Source: Alphaproteobacteria bacterium HGW-Alphaproteobacteria-7 | GTDB taxonomy: Bacteria > Pseudomonadota > Alphaproteobacteria > Sphingomonadales > Sphingomonadaceae | Length of the DNA: 64,000 nucleotides | Reading direction: 5' to 3' | Assembly (NCBI GenBank): GCA_002842735.1 | Contig: PHEB01000013.1 | Coordinates: 38,573 to 102,572 of the forward strand | Part shown: positions 52,171 through 61,717 of the stretch, in pieces | How the letters are laid out: each line of letters starts with the position of its first letter | How positions within the stretch are numbered: the stretch's first letter is position 1 | Notes under the pieces: generated by a model | What the model saw: only the letters and a program-made list of their open reading frames with translations | Told to the model about the DNA's origin: nothing | Databases searched by the model: none | Made by a program: the position numbers and the translations under genes

Positions 52171-53481
52171 TTACCGTTCTGGAGGAAGAGGCGGCGGCGC
52201 TGCCGCTTGCTCCTCCGGCGTAACCACCAGCCGGAACTGCCTGAGGTTCATGATCGCGACGAAGAACCCGACCACCGCCAGCGCGCTCGACCCCAGGATC
52301 GCAAAGGCTGCGCCCTTCGCGCCGTTCCAGTCGATGGCGGTTTCCAGCAACACCAGCGCCAGCACGGTCGGCACGGCTCGCACGATGAAGGCGACGTGCG
52401 CCTTGCCTGCCGATACCAGCAGCGATTCAAGGCTCGCGCCGACCAGTTCGACCGCACCGGCGATCGAAAGAATGATCATAACCCAGTAAAATCTGCGGAA
52501 GTCGTCGCCCGCGATCAGATCCAGCCCTTCGCGCCCGAACAGGATCGCAGTGACCACCGCCGCTACCCCGGCAATCGCCGCGATATTGGCCATGCGCCGG
52601 GCGATGTCGAGCGCATCATCGCGCGCGTGCACCAGTTCGGGCAGGATCGCCTTGGAGATCGTCTGCGCCAGCGCGATCAAGGCTTGCCCCAACTGGCTGG
52701 CGATGCGGAACCCGCCCGCCAACTGCGCCCCGCCAAATGTCCCGACCAGCAGGATCATCACCTGCTTGCCCGCCACCGTCAGGCTGCCCGACATATTGGT
52801 TGACCACACAAACCGCCACGCATCCTTGTGCTGCGCGGGGATGGTGCGCAGGTTGACCGATGCCAAGCTGACCGGTTGCACCCGCGCCGCTGCCACCCAC
52901 AGCGCCAGCGCGGTCGCCACTTCGGACGCCGCATAGGCGAGGATGAACCCGGTCACATTGGGCATCAGAAACAGCGCCAGCACCGCGCCGGCCGTGCGGA
53001 TCATTGGCTGCACCGCTTCGGCGGCGGTTGCCTTGGCATACTGGAAATGCAGCCGCAGTATTCCGGTTGGCGTGGCGCGGATCGAGATTAGCGAAATTAC
53101 GCAGTAGAAAAACGTGAGCCACAACAGGTCAGGTGGCACATCGAGCCACAAGGGCGCGGTCAGCACGACGATGATCGAAGCCAGCGTGCCGCCCATGACC
53201 GACATCAGGTCAAGCGCGACCGCAAACCCGGTCGCCTCCCGCGCGCGCGCAATATCCACGCCGGGTGCGGTATCATTGACCCCCCAACGGACGATGAACT
53301 GCCAGGTCTGGAAACTGGCAAATCCCATGATCGCCTGCCCCAGCGCGATGATCAGCGCGAAATGGCCGAAACCTTCGGTGCCTAAAGTGCGCGCGGCAAT
53401 GGCGAGATAGACAAGGCTGAGCACCGCGTTGAACCCGCGTCCGCCCAGCAGCCAGCCCATATTGGCGAATACCCGCTTCAT
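52171..53481 (-). CDS. Polysaccharide/lipid-linked oligosaccharide flippase-like membrane protein (MOP superfamily)
   Basis: The 436-residue protein has 12-14 predicted membrane helices arranged like Wzx/MATE-type exporters (for example NAVLSLVYLAIAARTLGTEGFGHFA at the N-terminus, quoted as region only, residues 15-40). Such proteins flip lipid-linked glycans for O-antigen or exopolysaccharide. No glycosyltransferase genes are nearby, so the glycan is unknown. The ATG 53481 is favoured over the track start 33 codons upstream, which is basic and not hydrophobic. The C-terminus is Pro-rich. Confidence 0.8.
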   Translation of the reverse strand: MKRVFANMGWLLGGRGFNAVLSLVYLAIAARTLGTEGFGHFALIIALGQAIMGFASFQTWQFIVRWGVNDTAPGVDIARAREATGFAVALDLMSVMGGTLASIIVVLTAPLWLDVPPDLLWLTFFYCVISLISIRATPTGILRLHFQYAKATAAEAVQPMIRTAGAVLALFLMPNVTGFILAYAASEVATALALWVAAARVQPVSLASVNLRTIPAQHKDAWRFVWSTNMSGSLTVAGKQVMILLVGTFGGAQLAGGFRIASQLGQALIALAQTISKAILPELVHARDDALDIARRMANIAAIAGVAAVVTAILFGREGLDLIAGDDFRRFYWVMIILSIAGAVELVGASLESLLVSAGKAHVAFIVRAVPTVLALVLLETAIDWNGAKGAAFAILGSSALAVVGFFVAIMNLRQFRLVVTPEEQAAAPPPLPPER

Positions 53482-53637
53482 TGTATGTCCAGCGCGGCTT
53501 AGCCTGCGGCCTTGGCGCAAGGTGTGAAGGGATACGTATTTGTCATGGCGCGCGGGCCTTAGACGCAAAACGCGCAGCAAGCCAAGCGTGAAAGCGCGCG
53601 CGATTGCACCAGTGCCGCCGCGCGTGCGCCCGTCAGT

Positions 53638-55131
53638 TCACCCCATCGTTGGGATAACAAAGGCATTGCTGCCATCTCCACCGCCATCGGGCCAGCGCTG
53701 GGTGATCTTCTTGCCTTTGGTCCAGAACCGCAGCCCTTCGGTGCCATATTGGTCGATATCGCCAAAGCCAGACCGCTTCCACCCGCCGAAGCTGTGGTAG
53801 GCGACTGGCACCGGGATCGGCACGTTGATCCCGACCATGCCGACATTGACCCGCGCCGCAAATTCGCGTGCGGCGTGGCCGTTGCGGGTGAAGATCGCGA
53901 CGCCGTTGCCATATTGATGTTCCGACGGCAGGCGCAGCGCGTGTTCAAAATCATCGGCGCGCACGATTTGCAAAACGGGGCCAAAGATTTCTTCCTGATA
54001 GCTTTTCATCTGCGGCGTCACGCGGTCGATCAGCGTCGGGCCGACGAAGAAGCCTTTCTCGTGCCCCTGCAACGTGAACCCGCGCCCGTCGATGACGATT
54101 TCCGCGCCTTCATCCTCTGCGGTGGTGATCCACTGTTCGACCCGTGCCTTGTGTTCGGGCGTGACCACCGGGCCGTAATGCGCATCGGGATCGTTGGAGA
54201 CGCCGATGCGCAGCGCGTGGATCGCGGGGATCAGTTTTTCGCGCAAGGCATTGGCGGTGTCCTCTCCCACCGGCACTACTACCGGCAACGCCATGCAGCG
54301 TTCGCCCGCCGAACCAAATGCCGCGCCCGCAAGGTCGTTGACCACCTGATCCAGATCGGCATCGGGCATCACGATCCCGTGGTTCTTCGCCCCGCCAAAC
54401 GCCTGCACCCGCTTGCCCAAGGCGGTGCCGCGGCCATAGATATATTGCGCAATGTCAGAGCTTCCGACGAAGCTGATCGCGGCGATATCAGGGTGATCGA
54501 TAATTGCGTCGACCATTTCCTTGTCGCCGTGGACGACCTGCAACAGGCCTTCAGGCGCGCCCGCCTCCACGAACAATTCGGCGAGGCGCACCGGCACCGA
54601 AGGATCGCGTTCCGAGGGCTTGAGGATAAACGCATTGCCTGCCGCACACGCCATCCCGAACATCCACATCGGGATCATCGCGGGGAAATTGAACGGGGTG
54701 ATCCCGGCGCCGATGCCGAGCGGCTGGCGGATCGAATAGACATCGATCCCCGGCCCGGCGCCGTGGGTATATTCGCCCTTGAGCACTTGCGGGATTCCGC
54801 AGGCATATTCGATCACTTCCAGCCCGCGCTGAACATCGCCCTTGGCATCGTCGATCACCTTGCCGTGCTCTGATGAAAGCAGTTCGGCAAGGCTCTGCAT
54901 ATTGCCTTCGATCAACTGCTTGAAGGCAAACATTACCCGCGCGCGGCGCTGCGGGTTGGTGGCGGCCCAACCGGGCTGCACCCGCTTGGCGGTCTCCACC
55001 GCGCGGGCAAGCAGGGCCGCATCGCCGAGCGCAACTTCGGCCTGAACCTCGCCGATCGACGGGTTCCAGATTTGGTGTTTACGGGTAACAGCGGGGCTGG
55101 TGCCGACAATGAAATGATCGATCTGGCGCAT
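53638..55131 (-). CDS. mmsA: CoA-acylating methylmalonate/malonate semialdehyde dehydrogenase
   Basis: MmsA oxidises (methyl)malonate semialdehyde to propionyl- or acetyl-CoA with NAD+ and CoA. The 497-residue ALDH-fold protein has the N-terminal HFIVG and WNPSIGEV blocks, the TPFNFPAMIP motif, and the catalytic Cys in GSAGERCMAL near residue 285, typical of the MmsA branch, plus the C-terminal SFGGWKRSGFGD. It is 76 bp downstream of the citryl-CoA lyase gene on the same strand and so probably in the IclR-controlled operon. Whether valine, inositol or a ring-cleavage product feeds it is not evident. Confidence 0.92.
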   Translation of the reverse strand: MRQIDHFIVGTSPAVTRKHQIWNPSIGEVQAEVALGDAALLARAVETAKRVQPGWAATNPQRRARVMFAFKQLIEGNMQSLAELLSSEHGKVIDDAKGDVQRGLEVIEYACGIPQVLKGEYTHGAGPGIDVYSIRQPLGIGAGITPFNFPAMIPMWMFGMACAAGNAFILKPSERDPSVPVRLAELFVEAGAPEGLLQVVHGDKEMVDAIIDHPDIAAISFVGSSDIAQYIYGRGTALGKRVQAFGGAKNHGIVMPDADLDQVVNDLAGAAFGSAGERCMALPVVVPVGEDTANALREKLIPAIHALRIGVSNDPDAHYGPVVTPEHKARVEQWITTAEDEGAEIVIDGRGFTLQGHEKGFFVGPTLIDRVTPQMKSYQEEIFGPVLQIVRADDFEHALRLPSEHQYGNGVAIFTRNGHAAREFAARVNVGMVGINVPIPVPVAYHSFGGWKRSGFGDIDQYGTEGLRFWTKGKKITQRWPDGGGDGSNAFVIPTMG

Positions 55132-55207
55132 GGATTGGGGTCTCCTGTCTCTCCCCCCTCAATGGCGCTACAGGCCGATGCTGGCAAGGGTGCGGGCGGG
55201 GGGCCTG

Positions 55208-55996
55208 TCAATCGGTGCCGTCGTCAAACCCGATACGCTGCGCTGCTGCGCCGCTCATGATGAAGCCGATGGGGCGTTCTGTTTCTTCCTGCAGATGCGC
55301 GATCAGGCTGGCGGTGCGGGCAAGCAGCGAAATGCCCTTGAGCGCCGCGAGCGGGAACCCGGCATCGAGCATCACGGCAGGAATCGCGCCGTTGACGTTG
55401 ATCGGTAACCGGCGGCCAATCGTCGTCGGCAGCACGGTCTGGATGGTGTGCAGCATCGCAATATGCGCGCCGTTGACGCCAAGTTCCCCGGCAAGCGCCA
55501 ACAGCCGATGCGCGCGCGGATCGCCGCCGGAATGCTGCGGGTGACCAAAGCCGGGTATCGCCTTCTTTTCAGCGCGAAGCTCCTTGATCGCTGCCGCGGC
55601 TGCTTCTGCTGGTTCGATCCCTTCCGCCTCTGCGCGGGCGACGCAGGCGGCGTAGAACTTGCCTGCCACCTCGGCGCTGCCCAGCACCACCGATCCGCAG
55701 CCGAGCAACCCGGCGGCCACCGCGCCGTGGAACGCCTCAGGCGCGGCGGCATAGGTCATGCGGGTGGCGACCACGCTTGGCACCAATCCATGTTCGGCAA
55801 TCGCGCACAACACCGCATCGGCCAGCGCCTTCTGCCGGGGATCTGGCATGGTGCCGGTTACGAGCAGCCAGAAATAGCTGGTGAAATCGACCTTGCCGAT
55901 GACGTCGTTGCACAGATCCAGTCCGCGAACGGTGATACTGGTCGCGTCCGATGTGCAGATCGAAGTGACGGCGTTATCCTGCTTGCCGATGCGCAT
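55208..55996 (-). CDS. Citryl-CoA lyase (citrate synthase-fold)
   Basis: The 262-residue protein is a short citrate synthase homologue of the citryl-CoA lyase type. It keeps the catalytic His in IPGFGHPQHSGGDPRAHRL and another conserved segment INVNGAIPAVMLDAGFP. Proteins of this group split citryl-CoA into acetyl-CoA and oxaloacetate or act on related 3-hydroxy-acyl-CoA compounds. It faces the CoA-transferase gene across a shared operator (56009-56040). Together they could activate and cleave a citrate-like acid, though the actual acid is unknown. Confidence 0.8.
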   Translation of the reverse strand: MRIGKQDNAVTSICTSDATSITVRGLDLCNDVIGKVDFTSYFWLLVTGTMPDPRQKALADAVLCAIAEHGLVPSVVATRMTYAAAPEAFHGAVAAGLLGCGSVVLGSAEVAGKFYAACVARAEAEGIEPAEAAAAAIKELRAEKKAIPGFGHPQHSGGDPRAHRLLALAGELGVNGAHIAMLHTIQTVLPTTIGRRLPINVNGAIPAVMLDAGFPLAALKGISLLARTASLIAHLQEETERPIGFIMSGAAAQRIGFDDGTD

Positions 55997-56008
55997 GGGG
56001 CGTTCCTT

Positions 56009-56040
56009 TTCGATATTCGAAGTTGATTTCGTTATGCGAA
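56009..56040. promoter_or_regulatory. Double-palindrome operator (IclR candidate), copy 1
   Basis: Two 13-bp palindromic boxes, TTCGATATTCGAA and TTCGTTATGCGAA, are separated by GTTGAT. The same architecture with GTTGAC occurs at 58156-58187. It lies between the divergent citryl-CoA lyase and CoA-transferase genes, 13 bp from the lyase start codon. IclR-family regulators often bind such paired boxes. Confidence 0.75.
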
Positions 56041-56087
56041 GAATATACTAACGCTCTATTGTCAAGACACAAGGTGGGATCAGGCGG

Positions 56088-57272
56088 ATGACAGCCCGGG
56101 AAAAACTTCGCAAGAAAGGGGGGCCGTTAGCCGGCGTCACCGTGCTCGAAATGGGCACCTTCATCACTGGCCCAGCCGCCGGGATGCTGTTGGCTGACAT
56201 GGGCGCGGATGTCATCAAGGTCGAACAGCCGGGCACCGGCGATCCGTTCCGCTCGTTCAAAGGCGGGCTTTATTCGCCGCATTTCCAGACCTATAATCGC
56301 AACAAGCGGTCAATCACGATTGATCCCAAACAGCCCGATGATCTCGCCGTGCTCGATCAGCTGGTCGCCACTGCCGATGTGTTCATCCAGAACTTCCGCC
56401 CCGGCGTGGCGGATCGCCTGAATGTTGATGCGGCGCGGCTGCAAGCGATCAATCCCGCGCTGGTCTATGCCTCGATCTCGGGCTTTGGCAGCGAAGGGCC
56501 GGATCGCGATCGCCCTGCTTTCGATACGGTTGCCCAGGCGGCGAGCGGGTTTCTGCGCCTGCTGGTCAACCCGCAGCACCCGCGCGTGGTCGGCCCCGCG
56601 ATCGCTGACGCCATGACCGGGTTCTACACCGCCTTGGGCATCCTCGCCGCGCTGAATGAACGCCATATCACGGGCAAGGGCCGGGTGGTCGAAACCTCGA
56701 TGTTCGAGGCCATGTGCCACTTCAACCTTGACGATTTCACCCACCTCTTATCCGCCGATCAGGTGATGGGGCCGTATAGCCGCCCGCATGTCAGCCAAAG
56801 CTATGTGTTCCAATGCGCCGACGGTAAATGGATCGCGCTGCATATGTCATCGCCGCCCAAGTTCTGGGAGAATCTGGCAATCGCTGTGGGTCAGCCCGAT
56901 ATGCTGTCGCGCCCCGCCTTTGCCAGTCGTGAGGCGCGGATTGCGCATTATGACGATGTCGTCGCCTTCCTCGCGCCGATCTTTGCCAGCCGTCCGCGCG
57001 ATGCATGGACCGCGGATCTTACCCGGCTGGAAGTGCCCAATTCCGCCGTGCTCGACAGCGCCGAAGTTCTCGCGAGCGAGCAGGCCAAGGCGCTCGGCAT
57101 CGAGGTCAGCGATCCCGATGGCCCCCACGGCACCTTCCGCACAATCCGTTTTCCGCTAACCTTTGATGGTGAACGGATGGACAGCGTCACCGCCCCCCCG
57201 GTATTGGGCGCAGATGATGCGGATGTCCGCCGCAGCATCGAAAGGCCAGAACATGGGATCCGCAGAGGCTGA
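56088..57272 (+). CDS. CaiB/BaiF family (class III) CoA-transferase
   Basis: The 394-residue protein matches class III CoA-transferases: the N-terminal GVTVLEMGTFITGPAAGMLLADMGADVIKVE region (residues 17-47), PGTGDPFR, NKRSITID, and the catalytic Asp in GPAIADAMTGFYTA near residue 171. These enzymes move CoA between acids without phosphate energy. The acid substrate cannot be named. It is followed by the IclR gene with a 20-bp overlap and is divergent from citryl-CoA lyase, so it likely starts the activation step of the catabolic module. Confidence 0.9.
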   Translation: MTAREKLRKKGGPLAGVTVLEMGTFITGPAAGMLLADMGADVIKVEQPGTGDPFRSFKGGLYSPHFQTYNRNKRSITIDPKQPDDLAVLDQLVATADVFIQNFRPGVADRLNVDAARLQAINPALVYASISGFGSEGPDRDRPAFDTVAQAASGFLRLLVNPQHPRVVGPAIADAMTGFYTALGILAALNERHITGKGRVVETSMFEAMCHFNLDDFTHLLSADQVMGPYSRPHVSQSYVFQCADGKWIALHMSSPPKFWENLAIAVGQPDMLSRPAFASREARIAHYDDVVAFLAPIFASRPRDAWTADLTRLEVPNSAVLDSAEVLASEQAKALGIEVSDPDGPHGTFRTIRFPLTFDGERMDSVTAPPVLGADDADVRRSIERPEHGIRRG

Positions 57273-58083
57273 CCTGACAGCCAAAAACCCCGAATACCTT
57301 TCCACGCTGGAACGCGGCCTGCGCGTATTGAAGGCGTTTGACGAAGATCACCCGGAAATGACCCTGAGCGAGGTGGCGGCCAAGACCGCGCTGCCCCCGG
57401 CAGTGGCGCGCCGGTGCCTGATCACGCTGGTGGAATTGGGCTATGTGGGGCAACACGAACGCAAGTTCCTGCTGCGCCCGGCGGTGCTGACGATTGGCTC
57501 GGCGTTCCTAGCGTCGATGCAGATCGAACACGTGGTCGCAGCCCCGCTGCAATCCTTGCGCGATTCGACCGGCGACAGTGCCAGCCTTGCGGTGCTGTCA
57601 GGGCCAGAGATCCTGTATGTTGCCCATGTTTCTACCGACCGGCGGTTTCGGGTGGCGGCCAATGTCGGCACGCGGTTTCCGTTCCACGCAACCTCGCTGG
57701 GCAAGGCATTGGCGGCGCATCTGCCGGATCGCGAACGCGCCGAACTGTTGGCGCGCGCCCCGTTCCAACGCTTTACCGAACGCACGGTGACTGATGGCGC
57801 GGCAATGGCTGCGCGGTTGGCGCTGGTGGCGGAGCGTGGTTACGATTCGGCGCTGGATGAACTCGATTACGGCATCGTGTCGGTCGCGGTGCCGCTGTTC
57901 GGGCGGGATCGGCGGGTCATTGCCGCGATCAATTGTTCCACCTCCACCACCCGCATTTCGCAAGATGAACTGGTTCGCACCCGGCTGCCCTTGCTGCGCA
58001 CTGCGGCGGGCGAGATCGAGGCATCGCTGAAACGCTGGCCAACGCTGGAGGCAGCGCTGAAGCCGCAAGGGCAGGGCAGATAA
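57253..58083 (+). CDS. IclR family transcriptional regulator
   Basis: The 276-residue protein has the IclR N-terminal winged helix (SEVAAKTALPPAVARRCLITL, region 40-65) and a C-terminal effector-binding domain (SLGKALAAHLPDRE; DELDYGIVSVAVPLF). It resembles the PcaR/PobR side of the family, regulators of aromatic acid degradation. The ATG 57253 lies within the end of the CoA-transferase gene; the track start is 30 codons earlier in that gene. It probably recognises the double palindromes at 56009 and 58156. Confidence 0.9.
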   Translation: MGSAEADLTAKNPEYLSTLERGLRVLKAFDEDHPEMTLSEVAAKTALPPAVARRCLITLVELGYVGQHERKFLLRPAVLTIGSAFLASMQIEHVVAAPLQSLRDSTGDSASLAVLSGPEILYVAHVSTDRRFRVAANVGTRFPFHATSLGKALAAHLPDRERAELLARAPFQRFTERTVTDGAAMAARLALVAERGYDSALDELDYGIVSVAVPLFGRDRRVIAAINCSTSTTRISQDELVRTRLPLLRTAAGEIEASLKRWPTLEAALKPQGQGR

Positions 58084-58086
58084 ACG

Positions 58087-58149
58087 GGGGTCTAGGCGGG
58101 GTCTAGATGGGGTCAAGGTGGGGTCAAGGAGGGGTCTAGCAAGGGTCAA
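58087..58149. repeat. 11-bp tandem repeat (GGGGTCWAGNN), about 5.7 units
   Basis: Five full units of 11 bp follow one another, GGGGTCTAGGC, GGGGTCTAGAT, GGGGTCAAGGT, GGGGTCAAGGA and GGGGTCTAGCA, then a partial AGGGTCAA. They start 3 bp after the iclR stop and end just before the second operator. The rare tetranucleotide CTAG appears three times. The period is close to one helical turn. Confidence 0.9.
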
Positions 58150-58155
58150 TTATTT

Positions 58156-58187
58156 TTCGCATATCGAAGTTGACTTCGCATTGCGAA
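58156..58187. promoter_or_regulatory. Double-palindrome operator (IclR candidate), copy 2
   Basis: Boxes TTCGCATATCGAA and TTCGCATTGCGAA are separated by GTTGAC, the same spacing as copy 1 at 56009. It lies 70 bp upstream of the TonB receptor start, where it could control the downstream operon. Confidence 0.78.
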
Positions 58188-58257
58188 GTTTGTAACTCCT
58201 CTGGCACAATGGGGTCGCCATAAGAGCGTCGCGCTGTGCGCGCACAGGGGAGAGAGA

Positions 58258-60480
58258 ATGATGAAATCGCTTAGAACGCCAATGGTCAGCCTTGTGGCAA
58301 TCGCGGCTGCCAGCGCTGTTCCGCTTCAGGCTCAGGATCTTGCTGATCAGCAGGATGTCGCAATCGACCGCGCGCCTGCAGGTTCGAGCGAAATCATCGT
58401 CACCTCGACCCGGCGTTCGGAATCGCTTCAGAACGTGCCGGCTTCGATCACCGCCTTCACCTCCGATGCGATCGAAGCCAAGGGGATCGAACGGCCATCA
58501 GATTTCATCGCGCTGACGCCGAACGTCAGCCTGGTCGAAGTGCAGAATGCGGGTTTTTCCTTCGTCATCATTCGCGGCATTTCGCAGAACCGCAACAGCG
58601 AACCATCGGTCGCGGTGGTGGTTGATGGCGTGCAGCAGATCAATCCGGCGCAGTTCAATCAGGAACTGGTCGATATCGAGCAGATCGAAGTGCTCAAAGG
58701 CCCGCAGGGCGGCCTCTATGGTCGCAATGCGATCGGCGGCGCGATCATCATCACGTCAAAGCAACCGACCGACGAACTCAGCGGCAAGCTGACCGCCGGG
58801 ATCGACAACGGCATTGGTTATTACCTGCGTGGCAATATGTCAGGCCCGCTGGCCGAGAACCTGAAGTTCCGTGTGGCGGGCAGCTGGTATGATACCAAAG
58901 GCCTGATCCGCAACGAATTTCTGGGAGAAGATGCTGATCCGGTTGAAGATTTCAACCTGCGCGGGAATCTGCTCTGGACACCCACGCCTGAATTGACGCT
59001 CGACCTGCGCGGTAGTGTCGGCCAGTTGCGTACGCAGGGGCTGTATTACAACATCGTCAATGACGTGAACGACACATCGGTGCCGGTGCAGGTGAACAAT
59101 GCCGGCATCAATAATCGCGATCTCTACAATGTTGCGCTGCGCGTCAGCCACGAAAGCGATTTCGGCACCTTCGCATCGGTCACGTCATACGACACGGTCA
59201 CGGAAATTCTGACCGGCGATGCCTTCGACTTTCTGCCGATTCCCGATTCCTTCTTCTTCAACCTGTTCGAAGCGATCCTGGGTCAGGGCAACGGCTTTGA
59301 CCTTAACCAGAGCCAGTATCTCAACGTGAAGGCGTTCAGCCAGGAACTGCGTTACGAATCCCCGGTGGACAAGCCGGTGCAATTTATCGCTGGTGGCTAT
59401 CTGGTCGATACCGAGCGGTTCATCTCGGTCGGCAATATGATTGATACCGACAATGGCGTGTTCCCGGTGTTCCGCGAACCGACCACCAATCCGCTCAACC
59501 CGCAGTTCAGCTTCCTTGCCGATGGGCAGAACAATTTCGCCTGGGCGTTGTTTGGCAACACGGTGTGGAAGATCAACGACCAACTGCGGTTTGACGCATC
59601 CTTGCGCTATGATCGCGACCGGCGCAGCAACACCACACTGACGCCGACCGCGTTCCTGCCCAATATTCCGGGATTCCCCGAAGGGCAGGCGGGCGAAGTG
59701 CGCCGCCGCACCTTCGATGCATGGCAGCCCAAGGCCACGCTGACTTACAAGCCGGTTGAAGACGTCACGCTGTTCGGCGGGTGGAGCCGTGGTTTCCGTT
59801 CGGGCGGGTTCAACCAGACCGGCGTGGGCGCGGTCGCGGCGGCCAATGGCATTGTCGGCGTCAATGACATTTTCGAGGCTGAAATTGCCGAAACCATCGA
59901 AATTGGTGCCAAGACCCGCACGGCGGACCGCGCGCTGACGTTCAATGTCAGCGGGTTCACCACCAAATCGGAAAACAGCTACTTCTTCGTGTTTCTGGCG
60001 GAGAATTCGACCCAGAACCTTGGCAATGTCCCGCGTTCGCGGCTCAAGGGTTTTGAGGTCGATGCCACCTTGCGCGCGACCAATTCGCTCGATCTCAGCG
60101 TGGGCTATGGCTACACTGACAGCGCAATCCGCAGCTTTGCCGATCCATCGGTGCTGGGCAACAAATTGCCCGGTGTCAGCCGTTCGACCTTCAACTTTGC
60201 CGCGCAGCACCGGTCAGAGATTGCCCGGGGCATGGATCTGGTGGCCCGCGCCGATTACCGCCGCACCGGGCGGACGTGGTGGGATCTGGTCAATTCGACG
60301 TCGCGCAATCCGGTCGATATTATCGACACGCGGGTTAGCCTTGAAAAGGACGGCTGGAAACTTTCCGCCTTTGCGCAGAACCTGTTTGACGAGGATTACA
60401 ACACCGAATTTTCGCCCGGTGGGTTCGTGTGGAAAGGCCGTCCGCGGCGATTTGGTGCCGAAATCAGCTTGTCATTCTGA
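58258..60480 (+). CDS. TonB-dependent outer membrane receptor of the IclR-controlled module
   Basis: The 740-residue protein has a signal peptide ending VPLQAQD, a TonB-box-like EIIVTSTRR, a plug domain ([21 protein letters not shown], region 107-127; [18 protein letters not shown]) and a beta barrel that ends in LSF with the terminal aromatic residue needed for assembly. GGGGAGAGAGA precedes the ATG. It is the first gene of an operon with wrbA, VOC, hydrolase and MetE-like genes. The ligand is unknown; its operator indicates joint regulation with the CoA-transferase. Confidence 0.92.
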   Translation: MMKSLRTPMVSLVAIAAASAVPLQAQDLADQQDVAIDRAPAGSSEIIVTSTRRSESLQNVPASITAFTSDAIEAKGIERPSDFIALTPNVSLVEVQNAGFSFVIIRGISQNRNSEPSVAVVVDGVQQINPAQFNQELVDIEQIEVLKGPQGGLYGRNAIGGAIIITSKQPTDELSGKLTAGIDNGIGYYLRGNMSGPLAENLKFRVAGSWYDTKGLIRNEFLGEDADPVEDFNLRGNLLWTPTPELTLDLRGSVGQLRTQGLYYNIVNDVNDTSVPVQVNNAGINNRDLYNVALRVSHESDFGTFASVTSYDTVTEILTGDAFDFLPIPDSFFFNLFEAILGQGNGFDLNQSQYLNVKAFSQELRYESPVDKPVQFIAGGYLVDTERFISVGNMIDTDNGVFPVFREPTTNPLNPQFSFLADGQNNFAWALFGNTVWKINDQLRFDASLRYDRDRRSNTTLTPTAFLPNIPGFPEGQAGEVRRRTFDAWQPKATLTYKPVEDVTLFGGWSRGFRSGGFNQTGVGAVAAANGIVGVNDIFEAEIAETIEIGAKTRTADRALTFNVSGFTTKSENSYFFVFLAENSTQNLGNVPRSRLKGFEVDATLRATNSLDLSVGYGYTDSAIRSFADPSVLGNKLPGVSRSTFNFAAQHRSEIARGMDLVARADYRRTGRTWWDLVNSTSRNPVDIIDTRVSLEKDGWKLSAFAQNLFDEDYNTEFSPGGFVWKGRPRRFGAEISLSF

Positions 60481-60491
60481 AGGAACGATCC

Positions 60492-61094
60492 ATGACCAAG
60501 GTGCTGGTGCTATACTATTCGAGCTATGGCCATATCGAGGCGATGGCCGCCGCGGTGGCTGATGGCGCAGCGAGTGTCCCCGGCACCGAAGTCGTGGTGA
60601 AGCGCGTGCCCGAACTGGTGCCCGATGATGTGGCAACCGCTTCGGGTATCAAGCTTGATCAGGCCGCCCCCATTGCCACCCCGGATGAACTGGCGGATTA
60701 TGACGCAATCATCTTCGGCACGCCCACCCGGTTTGGCAATATGGCGGCGCAGATGCGCAACTTCCTCGATCAGACCGGCGGGTTGTGGTTCACCAAGGCG
60801 CTGGTCGGCAAGGTTGGTTCCGTGTTCGTTTCCACCGCCAGCCAGCACGGCGGGCAGGAAACCACCATCACCTCGTTCCACACCACGCTGCTGCATCACG
60901 GTATGGTGATTGTCGGCCTGCCCTATTCCTTTGCGGGCAACGCCGAGATGGGCGAAATCAGCGGCGGCACGCCTTATGGTGCATCGACGTTGGCGGGGAA
61001 CGACGGCAGCCGTATGCCGAGCGAAAATGAACTGGCCGGCGCGCGTTTCCAAGGGGCGCACGTTGCCCAGATCGCGGGTAAACTGGCTGCCTGA
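60492..61094 (+). CDS. wrbA: NAD(P)H:quinone oxidoreductase type IV (WrbA)
   Basis: WrbA is an FMN flavodoxin-like enzyme that reduces quinones by two electrons. The 200-residue protein has the phosphate loop [12 protein letters not shown], the [25 protein letters not shown] region (residues 78-102), [12 protein letters not shown] and PYGASTLAG. All family blocks are present. The ATG 60492 follows AGGAACGATCC. Its position 11 bp after the receptor suggests that the pathway produces or tolerates quinone compounds, in line with an aromatic substrate. Confidence 0.93.
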   Translation: MTKVLVLYYSSYGHIEAMAAAVADGAASVPGTEVVVKRVPELVPDDVATASGIKLDQAAPIATPDELADYDAIIFGTPTRFGNMAAQMRNFLDQTGGLWFTKALVGKVGSVFVSTASQHGGQETTITSFHTTLLHHGMVIVGLPYSFAGNAEMGEISGGTPYGASTLAGNDGSRMPSENELAGARFQGAHVAQIAGKLAA

Positions 61095-61119
61095 ACAGTT
61101 TTGGGACTGATGGAGAGAG

Positions 61120-61686
61120 ATGACCATGACGCAAAAAATGCCCGCAAGGATTTTGGCTAACCGGCTGCACCACACCGCCTATGTGACCAAGGATCTGGAG
61201 GCCACCCGCGCGTTTTACGAAGACATGCTCGGTTTCCCGTTGATGGCGACCTATTGCGAAAAGGACGAATTGTTCGGCAAGGAACGCATCTATTGCCACG
61301 TGTTCTTCGAACTGGCCGATGGCAGCGCGCTGGCGTTTTTCCAGTTTGCCGATCCGGACGATCAGGCTGAATTCGGCCCCGAAATGCCCGAAAGCCCGTT
61401 CACGCACGTCGCGCTGGATGTGGACGCTGATGCCCAGGCCGAAATCGAACGCCGCATCGCCGCCGCCGGATTTGCCGAGCCTGACACCTATGTGCTCGAA
61501 CATGGCTATTGCCGCTCGGTCTATATCAAAGACCCCAATGGCATGTTGCTCGAATTCACCCATGATGATCCGCGCGCGGCCCCGCTGGATGCGGAACGCC
61601 GCGCATCGGCGCATGGTGAGTTGAAGCGTTGGCTGGCGGGGCAATACCATAACAACAACCCGTTCCGCGCCGAACACGCTGCCTGA
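61120..61686 (+). CDS. VOC family protein (glyoxalase/extradiol dioxygenase fold)
   Basis: The 188-residue single-unit VOC protein has a metal-site pattern of His in NRLHHTAY, His in FTHVALDV and Glu in PNGMLLEFTH, the typical H-H-E triad. Such enzymes include glyoxalases, extradiol dioxygenases, epimerases and resistance proteins. Within a catabolic operon ring cleavage or isomerisation of a small metabolite is plausible but unproven. GGAG lies five bases before the ATG; a second ATG two codons later is possible. Confidence 0.82.
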   Translation: MTMTQKMPARILANRLHHTAYVTKDLEATRAFYEDMLGFPLMATYCEKDELFGKERIYCHVFFELADGSALAFFQFADPDDQAEFGPEMPESPFTHVALDVDADAQAEIERRIAAAGFAEPDTYVLEHGYCRSVYIKDPNGMLLEFTHDDPRAAPLDAERRASAHGELKRWLAGQYHNNNPFRAEHAA

Positions 61687-61717
61687 CAGGACACGCAAGG
61701 GTCGGAAAGTGCTCTAG

